Source of the DNA: Alphaproteobacteria bacterium
Lineage (GTDB): Bacteria; Pseudomonadota; Alphaproteobacteria; Rhodobacterales; Rhodobacteraceae
Length of the DNA: 29,089 nucleotides
Assembly (NCBI GenBank): GCA_024277955.1
Contig: JAJRUE010000257.1
Span: 1 to 29,089 of the forward strand
Direction of reading: 5' to 3'
Below the pieces are notes generated by a model. The model saw nothing but the letters and a program-made list of their open reading frames with translations. It searched no databases and had not been told where the DNA came from. Of this stretch, positions 23,901 to 29,089 are shown piece by piece (within the stretch, counting starts at the first letter, position 1; every line of letters begins with the position of its first letter). Made by a program: the position numbers and the translations under genes.

Positions 23901-23930
23901 ACCCCCGAGGATATTTTCCAAAAGAAGACG

Positions 23931-24770
23931 TCAGCGCCCATGCGTGCGGTCGTAGGCGTTCGGCGCTGGCGGGGTCCAGTCGGCGGGCGGGACCGCCGGG
24001 GCGAAAATGTCCACGTTCAGCGGGTGGCAGGTGGCCGCGTCGCTGGAATGTTCGCTGGCGCAATCGCCGCCCGGGCAGGCCGACAGGGCGCCGATCAGGT
24101 CGATTTCGGCGAAGAATTCAAGGTAGTCGCCGGCGCGCACCGGACTGGCCTTCATGATGTATTGGCCGGTGTCGCGGCTGAAGCCCGTGCACATGAAGAC
24201 ATTGAGAACGTCGTGGACATGGGCTTCGGCTTCGGGCAGGGGCAGGCCGGTTTCCCCGGCCAGCGCGCGGGTCAGGTTCGAGTGGCAGCAATGGTGATAC
24301 TGGCCGCCGGTCAGCAGCTGGTTGGTATAGGGATCGCAGCGGGTGCCGATCACGTCGTGGACGCGGCAGCCAAAGCGGTCGGCGCCATACCAGTCCAGCG
24401 TGTCCTCGACGATGGTGGCCATCGGGCGCAGGAACGGAAAGTTCGACCACATGCGCGCGCCGCGCCCCAGGTGGGTGCCGTGCAGCGCCCGGGTCTTGCC
24501 CGAATAGAAATGTTCCGCCAGGTCGTCCGCCCGCCACAGGTTGAGGTCGCCGACCTGGGCGCCCTCGGGGCAGGAGATCCTAAAGAACTGCCCGGCTGCG
24601 ACCCGGAAACAGCGCGCCTCGCGCGGAGGCACGGGCTGGCTGGCGACGAGCCTTGCGCCGGGGCGCACCGCGGCCAGCGCCGCCAGATCGGCCGGTTGCA
24701 GCGCGTCGTCGGGGTAGACCACCACCGGTTCGACCGCCTGCCGGGCCTGTGCATCGCGTGGTGGTTTCAT
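23931..24770 (-). CDS. DUF1989 domain protein (urea carboxylase-associated family)
   Basis: A 279-residue, cysteine- and histidine-rich cytoplasmic protein of the DUF1989 family, to which the urea-amidolyase-associated proteins belong; no reaction is established. Typical stretches are GDLNLWRADD, SNFPFLRPMATIVEDTLDWYG, CDPYTNQLL, the YHHCCHSNL cluster, and HPLNVDIF near the end. The clustered Cys/His residues suggest metal binding. No urea carboxylase gene is nearby, so the family label should not be read as urea metabolism. The ATG at 24770 was chosen because AAGGGGGG lies 7 bases upstream; an open frame continues further upstream but without a matching domain. It is the last gene of a three-gene run below sdhB. 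Confidence 0.85.
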   Translation of the reverse strand: MKPPRDAQARQAVEPVVVYPDDALQPADLAALAAVRPGARLVASQPVPPREARCFRVAAGQFFRISCPEGAQVGDLNLWRADDLAEHFYSGKTRALHGTHLGRGARMWSNFPFLRPMATIVEDTLDWYGADRFGCRVHDVIGTRCDPYTNQLLTGGQYHHCCHSNLTRALAGETGLPLPEAEAHVHDVLNVFMCTGFSRDTGQYIMKASPVRAGDYLEFFAEIDLIGALSACPGGDCASEHSSDAATCHPLNVDIFAPAVPPADWTPPAPNAYDRTHGR

Positions 24771-24787
24771 CGGTGTGCCCCCCTTGT

Positions 24788-24988
24788 TCAACCGTCGTCC
24801 TTGCGCTGGCGCAGGCAGATATTGGGCGCCTGCCCCGCCGCGACCCGGGTTCTGGCCCCGCAGAAGGCGCATTCGTATTCGCCGTCGCGCAGGCGGCGCC
24901 AACGGCAATCGCGGGTCAGACCCGAGGTCCGGTAGCGGTAGTACATCAGCGCCAGCGTGACAACCGCAAGGATCAGGACCAGCGGCAT
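24788..24988 (-). CDS. 66-aa membrane-anchored protein with a zinc-ribbon-like tail
   Basis: Residues 2-18 (PLVLILAVVTLALMYYR) form one N-terminal membrane helix. It is followed by a basic stretch and a small cytoplasmic domain with CRW, ECAFCG (CxxC) and a final NICLR, giving four cysteines that could bind one zinc ion. No named family is recognised. It starts two bases after the AhpD-like gene stop and ends 17 bases before the DUF1989 start, so the three genes look co-transcribed. Confidence 0.65.
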   Translation of the reverse strand: MPLVLILAVVTLALMYYRYRTSGLTRDCRWRRLRDGEYECAFCGARTRVAAGQAPNICLRQRKDDG

Positions 24989-24990
24989 CG

Positions 24991-25557
24991 TCAGCGGCGC
25001 GGCTTGCCCATCGGGGTGGCGCTGTAAGACAGATCCTGGGGCCTGACGCCGGGCTGTCTGGCCGGGTGTATGCTGTCGTCCCGGGCATAATCGAAGGCCA
25101 CGCCGGTGCCTTCGACGATGCGGTTCATCATGTTGAACATCCCGGCGATCTGGACCGCCTCGAACAGCGCCCGTTCCGACCAGCCGGCGTTCAGAACCGC
25201 GTCGATATCGGCCTGCACGATGCGCGACGGCAGCTGGTTGAGCTTTGTCAGGTAGCCAAGCAGGGCCTTGAGTTCATCTGATACCGGCGCGCTGTCCACA
25301 TCTTCGAGAAGCGCTTGGAGCACGCCTTCGCCGATCCCGAAGGCCTGGGCGTAGATCAGGTGCGAACCCAGGCAGAAAGTGCAGCGGTTCAGCCCCGACA
25401 CATAGGCCGCGATCAGTTCGCGCGTCCCGACCTCGAGCTCGCCGGGGCCGCGCATCACCACTTCGGTAAAGGCCATCAGCGTATCGCGGCTGTCGGGGAA
25501 CCGGGCAAACAGTTCCGACAGATGCGCGCCTTCGGGAAGCGAAGGAAGTCTTGCCAT
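24991..25557 (-). CDS. AhpD-like carboxymuconolactone decarboxylase family protein
   Basis: A 188-residue, mostly helical protein with the alkylhydroperoxidase D signature: C59, C62 and H66 in NRCTFCLGSHLIYA (CxxCxxxH), preceded by the helix GTRELIAAYVSGL. In AhpD this dithiol-histidine centre reduces partner peroxidases; in this peroxidase-related subgroup the partner is unknown. GGAGG lies 7 bases before the ATG. It begins 69 bases beyond the sdhB stop on the same strand, with a GC-rich spacer lacking a T-run, so read-through from the sdh operon is possible. Confidence 0.87.
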   Translation of the reverse strand: MARLPSLPEGAHLSELFARFPDSRDTLMAFTEVVMRGPGELEVGTRELIAAYVSGLNRCTFCLGSHLIYAQAFGIGEGVLQALLEDVDSAPVSDELKALLGYLTKLNQLPSRIVQADIDAVLNAGWSERALFEAVQIAGMFNMMNRIVEGTGVAFDYARDDSIHPARQPGVRPQDLSYSATPMGKPRR

Positions 25558-25626
25558 TTTCGGGCCTCCGGTGTTGGCGGTTCCGGGCCGGGCCGCGCCT
25601 TGTCGCGCGGGGGGCGGCCGGGCCGC

Positions 25627-26406
25627 TCAGACCACCCGTTCGATCATCATCTTCTTGATCTCGGCGATCGCCTTGGCCGGGTTCAGCCCCTTGGGGCAGG
25701 TCTTGGTGCAGTTCATGATGGTGTGGCAGCGATACAGCTTGAACGGGTCTTCCAGGTCGTCCAGCCGTTCGCCTGTCGCCTCGTCGCGGCTGTCGACGAT
25801 CCAGCGGTAGGAGTGCAGCAGCGCCGCCGGGCCCAGGTATTTGTCGCCGTTCCACCAGTAGCTTGGGCACGAGGTCGAGCAGGACGCGCACATCACGCAT
25901 TCATAGAGCCCGTCCAGCTTCTTGCGATCCTCGATCGACTGGCGCCATTCCTTTTCGGGGCGGTTGGTCCTGGTTTCCAGCCAGGGCATGATGCTGGCGT
26001 GCTGGGCGTAGAAATGGGTCAGATCGGGGATCAGATCCCTGACCACCTCGGTGTGCGGCAGCGGGTAGATCTTTACATCCCCCTTGATCTGGTCGGTGCC
26101 GTAGATGCAGGCCAGCGTGTTGATCCCGTCGATGTTCATCGCACAAGACCCGCAGATGCCTTCGCGGCAGGACCGGCGGAAGGACAGCGTCGGATCGATC
26201 TCGTTCTTGATCTTGATCAGCGCGTCCAGAACCATCGGCCCGCAGTTGTCCATATCGACAAAATAGGTGTCGACGCGGGGGTTTTCGCCGTCATCCGGGC
26301 TCCAGCGGTAAATCTGGAACTTGCGGACATTGGTCGCGCCGGCGGGCTTGGGCCAGGTCTTGCCGACCCGGATGCGGCTGTTCTTGGGGAGCGCCAGTTG
26401 AACCAT
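25627..26406 (-). CDS. sdhB: Succinate dehydrogenase iron-sulfur subunit
   Basis: A 259-residue subunit of complex II that carries electrons from FADH2 in SdhA to ubiquinone through three clusters. Ligand cysteines are visible: C80, C85, C88 and C100 for [2Fe-2S] (SCREGICGSC); C170, C173, C176 and C180 (CVMCASCSTSCPSYWW); and C227, C233 and C237 (CHTIMNCTKTCPKG) for the [4Fe-4S] and [3Fe-4S] centres. Length is normal for alphaproteobacteria. The ATG at 26406 has AAGGG 7 bases upstream; an in-frame ATG 24 bases earlier lacks one. A DUF3052 gene separates it from sdhA. Confidence 0.97.
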   Translation of the reverse strand: MVQLALPKNSRIRVGKTWPKPAGATNVRKFQIYRWSPDDGENPRVDTYFVDMDNCGPMVLDALIKIKNEIDPTLSFRRSCREGICGSCAMNIDGINTLACIYGTDQIKGDVKIYPLPHTEVVRDLIPDLTHFYAQHASIMPWLETRTNRPEKEWRQSIEDRKKLDGLYECVMCASCSTSCPSYWWNGDKYLGPAALLHSYRWIVDSRDEATGERLDDLEDPFKLYRCHTIMNCTKTCPKGLNPAKAIAEIKKMMIERVV

Positions 26407-26410
26407 GCTC

Positions 26411-26866
26411 TTACCCTTCCTTCGTTGCATTCCTGTGGGCGGGGCGCAGTTCCTTGTGCACCACCAGTTTCAAACCCGACCAGACATCGTCCACGGCGCA
26501 GACTTTGACATGCACCAGCACATCGGCCAGGGCGCAGGACCGGACCACGTCGCCGGTCACGTCGGTCGGCACTTTCGAGGCCTTCTTGGGCCAGGACATC
26601 CAGATCTCCCCGTCGGGCAGGATCCGGTCGCGCAGCGCCGGGAGCGCGGCGCGCACCGTGTCGGCCCTGTCGGTGAACAGGTGGATGTAGTCCAGCTTGT
26701 CGCCGCGGATCGCCGGCCAGTCAGCCACGGTTTCGACCGAGGCGAACCGGCGCGCCGCCGGCAAGTCGCGCAAACTGTCCGGCAGGCCGGCAAAGGCCAC
26801 CGCCTGCCCGTCCTTCAGCCCCAGCTTTTTCGGCAGGAGCGTGCCGGAATATCCCGCCGTCGCCAT
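26411..26866 (-). CDS. DUF3052 family protein between sdhA and sdhB
   Basis: A 151-residue protein matching the DUF3052 pattern: start GYSGTLLPKKLGLKDGQAVAF, a middle LDYIHLFTDRA segment, then GEIWMSWPKKAS, TDVTGDVVRSCAL, and the ending VKVCAVDDVWSGLKLVV. The function is not established. It lacks a signal peptide or membrane segment, so it is cytoplasmic. The ATG at 26866 lies two bases after the sdhA stop, and the gene ends four bases before the sdhB start, so it sits wholly inside the sdh operon. An upstream in-frame extension into sdhA was rejected because homology begins at this ATG. Confidence 0.8.
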   Translation of the reverse strand: MATAGYSGTLLPKKLGLKDGQAVAFAGLPDSLRDLPAARRFASVETVADWPAIRGDKLDYIHLFTDRADTVRAALPALRDRILPDGEIWMSWPKKASKVPTDVTGDVVRSCALADVLVHVKVCAVDDVWSGLKLVVHKELRPAHRNATKEG

Positions 26867-26868
26867 TG

Positions 26869-28677
26869 TCAGTAGACCCGCTTCTTGGGCGCGAATTTCT
26901 TCATGTCGACGCCGCCCTCTTCGGGGGTGGTCAGCGGTTGTTCGTGCACCGGGCGGTAGGTCATTTTCGTCTTGCCGCCCATCTCGACCCAGGCCAGCGA
27001 ATGCTTGCGCCATTTCTTGTCGTCGCGGTCGGGGAAGTCTTCGCGCGCATGCGCGCCGCGGCTTTCCTTGCGCGCGTTGGCGCCTTCGATGATCGCGGTG
27101 GCGTTGATCATCAGGTTTTCCAGTTCGAGCGTTTCCATCAGGTCGCTGTTCCAGACCAGAGACCGGTCGGTGACCTTCAGATCGCCCATCTCGCCCCAGA
27201 TCGACTTGATCGCCGCGACGCCGTCCGACAGCGATTCGGCGGTGCGGAACACTGCCGCGTCCTTCTGCATGGCGCGCTGCATTTCAAGGCGCACCTCGGC
27301 GGTCGGATGGGCGCCGCTTGCGTGGCGCACCTTGTCGAAACGGTCAAGGATCGCATCGGCCTTTTGCGGGCCCGCGTCGGGCACCGCCGCCTTGCGGTCG
27401 ACCACCTCGGCGGCGCGGATCGAGGTTGCGCGCCCCAGCACCACGATATCCAGCAGCGAATTGGTGCCCAGCCGGTTGGCGCCGTGCAGCGATGCGCTGG
27501 CGCATTCGCCCGCCGCCATCAGCCCCGGCACGATCTCATCGGGGTCGTCCTTGGTGGGGCGCAGAACCTCGCCCCAGTGGTTGGTCGGGATGCCGCCCAT
27601 GTTGTAATGCGCGGTCGGCAGAACCGGGATCGGTTCCTTGGTCACATCGACGCCGGCGAAGATGCGCGCGCTTTCGGCAATGCCCGGCAGACGTTCATAG
27701 ATCACCTCGGCCGGCAGGTGGGAAAGGTTCAGGTTGATGTGGTCCTTGAGCGGGCCGACGCCGCGGCCTTCGCGGATTTCCAGCGTCATGCAGCGCGAAA
27801 CCACGTCGCGGCTGGCCAGATCCTTGAAGGTGGGGGCGTAGCGCTCCATGAAGCGTTCGCCTTCCGAGTTGGTCAGATAGCCGCCCTCGCCGCGCACCCC
27901 TTCGGTGATCAGCGGGCCGACGCCGTAGATGCCGGTGGGGTGGAACTGCACGAATTCCATGTCCTGCAGGGGCAGCCCCGCGCGCGCCACCAGACCGCCG
28001 CCGTCGCCGGTGCAGGTATGCGCCGAGGTGCAGCTGAAATAGGTGCGCCCGGCGCCGCCGGTGGCCAGCACCACCAGTTTCGCGTTGAAACGGTGCAGCG
28101 TGCCGTCGTCCAGCTTCCAGGCCATGAGCCCGGTGCAGGCGCCGTCGTCATCCATGATCAGGTCAAGCGCGAAAAACTCGATATAGAATTCGGCATTCTG
28201 CTTGAGCGACTGGCCATAAAGCGTGTGCAGCATGGCGTGGCCGGTGCGGTCGGCGGCGGCGCAGGCGCGCGATACCGGCACCCCTTCGCCGTATTCGGTG
28301 GTGTGGCCGCCGAACGGGCGCTGGTAGATCTTGCCCTCTTCGGTGCGCGAAAACGGCACCCCGTAGTGTTCAAGCTCGTAAACCGCGCGCGGCGCTTCGC
28401 GGGCGACATATTCTATGGTGTCGTTGTCGCCCAGCCAGTCCGACCCCTTGACGGTGTCGTACATGTGCCACTGCCAGTGGTCTTCGCCCATGTTGCCAAG
28501 GCTTGCGGCGACGCCGCCCTGGGCGGCGACCGTGTGGCTGCGGGTGGGGAAAACCTTGGTCACGCAGGCGGTGCGCAACCCCTGTTCGGCCATGCCCAGC
28601 GTGGCGCGCAGACCGGCGCCGCCCGCCCCCACGACGACAACGTCATAGTGGTGTGTTTCGTATTCGTATGCTGCCAT
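26869..28677 (-). CDS. sdhA: Succinate dehydrogenase flavoprotein subunit
   Basis: A 602-residue flavoprotein oxidising succinate to fumarate on the cytoplasmic side of the inner membrane. The FAD-binding GAGGAGLR lies near residue 16. Covalent flavin attachment is expected at the histidine of RSHTVAAQGGV. Active-site stretches QFHPTGIYG, RGEGGYLTN, ASRDVVSRCM and TAHYNMGGIPTN are intact, and the C-terminal domain ends KKFAPKKRVY. CGGAAAA precedes the chosen ATG at 28677; an earlier in-frame codon would add 13 unlikely residues. It follows sdhD by 13 bases. Confidence 0.97.
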   Translation of the reverse strand: MAAYEYETHHYDVVVVGAGGAGLRATLGMAEQGLRTACVTKVFPTRSHTVAAQGGVAASLGNMGEDHWQWHMYDTVKGSDWLGDNDTIEYVAREAPRAVYELEHYGVPFSRTEEGKIYQRPFGGHTTEYGEGVPVSRACAAADRTGHAMLHTLYGQSLKQNAEFYIEFFALDLIMDDDGACTGLMAWKLDDGTLHRFNAKLVVLATGGAGRTYFSCTSAHTCTGDGGGLVARAGLPLQDMEFVQFHPTGIYGVGPLITEGVRGEGGYLTNSEGERFMERYAPTFKDLASRDVVSRCMTLEIREGRGVGPLKDHINLNLSHLPAEVIYERLPGIAESARIFAGVDVTKEPIPVLPTAHYNMGGIPTNHWGEVLRPTKDDPDEIVPGLMAAGECASASLHGANRLGTNSLLDIVVLGRATSIRAAEVVDRKAAVPDAGPQKADAILDRFDKVRHASGAHPTAEVRLEMQRAMQKDAAVFRTAESLSDGVAAIKSIWGEMGDLKVTDRSLVWNSDLMETLELENLMINATAIIEGANARKESRGAHAREDFPDRDDKKWRKHSLAWVEMGGKTKMTYRPVHEQPLTTPEEGGVDMKKFAPKKRVY

Positions 28678-28690
28678 TTTTCCGATGTCC

Positions 28691-29062
28691 TCAAAGCGCC
28701 AGTTTGACCAGCGCAAAAAGCGCGGTCGCGGCCGCGCCGTAGCTGACGCAAATCATCACGACGATGGCGATCTCGCGCGCCAGCCCGTGCACATAATCTT
28801 CGATCAGCACCTGCACGCCGTTCTTGAAGTGCATGAAGCCGACCACGATCGTCAGTCCCGCCACGATCGCCGGGAACGGCCGCGCGAAATAGGCCGCCAC
28901 CTCGGCGTGCGGGCGGCCCAGCATCGGGCCGAAGGTAAAGACGAACAGCGGCACCAGGACCAGCAGGCCGACGGCGCTGACCGTCTGGCTCCACATCCGT
29001 TCGGTGCCCCGGCGTGCGGCCCCCAGCCCGGTTGCGCGTTTTCTTGCAGTCAGGAAAGTCAT
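28691..29062 (-). CDS. sdhD: Succinate dehydrogenase hydrophobic membrane anchor subunit
   Basis: A 123-residue membrane anchor with three helices (about 28-47, 63-86 and 97-119) that holds SdhA and SdhB at the membrane and helps form the quinone site. The FMHFKNGVQVLIEDYVHG segment includes a candidate heme-side histidine (H78) and the D89-Y90 pair that corresponds to the quinone-site Asp-Tyr of SdhD. AAAGGAGG is well spaced before the ATG. Its place directly upstream of sdhA matches the usual sdhCDAB order, with sdhC expected just beyond the window edge. Confidence 0.93.
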   Translation of the reverse strand: MTFLTARKRATGLGAARRGTERMWSQTVSAVGLLVLVPLFVFTFGPMLGRPHAEVAAYFARPFPAIVAGLTIVVGFMHFKNGVQVLIEDYVHGLAREIAIVVMICVSYGAAATALFALVKLAL

Positions 29063-29077
29063 CGCCCGCCTCCTTTG

Positions 29078-29089
29078 TCAGATGATCGC
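29078..29089 (-). CDS. sdhC: Probable last codons of sdhC (partial)
   Basis: On the minus strand the edge reads GCG ATC ATC TGA, a hydrophobic A-I-I end and stop codon, 15 bases before the sdhD ATG and with the sdhD ribosome site in the gap. Identification rests only on the expected sdhC-sdhD order. Confidence 0.3.
   Translation of the reverse strand, partial: AII

Noticed and set aside
26866..28707. 613-codon plus-strand open frame opposite sdhA
   Set aside because: Antisense shadow of a highly conserved gene; the translation is low-complexity His/Gln/Arg/Val.

Overview
The window reads as chromosomal DNA of a high-GC alphaproteobacterium, most probably a member of the Rhodobacterales (Roseobacter/Paracoccaceae type). 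Evidence is the crotonyl-CoA carboxylase/reductase and ethylmalonyl-CoA mutase pair, a LuxR/LuxI pair, the sdhD-sdhA-DUF3052-sdhB order, a TSUP permease followed by a TIGR02186 protein, and the style of the intergenic hairpins. Almost all of it is ordinary, tightly packed, well-preserved coding sequence. No phage, plasmid, CRISPR, rRNA or tRNA features were seen.

Layout, left half. Positions 1-3091 (+) carry a DUF4386 membrane protein, a universal stress protein, a NifU-type Fe-S scaffold protein, and the coupled pair tsaB-rimI. Positions 3296-7954 (+) are a complete BMP-type ABC importer, probably for nucleosides: binding protein, double ATPase and two permeases. The ATPase start codon lies inside a small hairpin. 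Positions 8239-9911 (+) hold the TSUP permease and its TIGR02186 partner. They are followed by two abutting 24-nt palindromes and a 262-bp MITE-like element with 31-bp perfect terminal inverted repeats and a TA duplication. Its right end sits in the stop codon of an SDR gene.

Layout, middle. On the minus strand, read right to left from 14248 to 10281, are a 68-aa small protein, a LuxR regulator, a LuxI synthase, an SF1 helicase and the SDR. Positions 14456-17329 (-) carry an acyltransferase and ccrA. Positions 17577-20405 (+) hold a small secreted protein, ecm and an acylphosphatase. ccrA and ecm act in the ethylmalonyl-CoA pathway, which assimilates acetyl-CoA without the glyoxylate shunt. 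The sdh genes at the right end supply the TCA step that the pathway's succinyl-CoA product feeds.

Layout, right half. Positions 20563-23873 (+) carry an M29 aminopeptidase, a cytochrome b561-type protein, a frameshifted membrane-linked HTH regulator and deoD (purine nucleoside phosphorylase, a plausible functional partner of the BMP importer). On the minus strand from the right edge are sdhD, sdhA, a DUF3052 protein and sdhB, then an AhpD-like protein, a 66-aa membrane/zinc-ribbon-like protein and a DUF1989 protein.

The points most worth a second look are the TA-flanked MITE that regenerated a stop codon, twin palindromes with different stems at two unrelated loci, the start-codon hairpin in the ABC operon, the small gene overlapping luxR, and the one-base frameshift in the HTH regulator. 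All functional calls come from reading motifs by eye; no database search was run.
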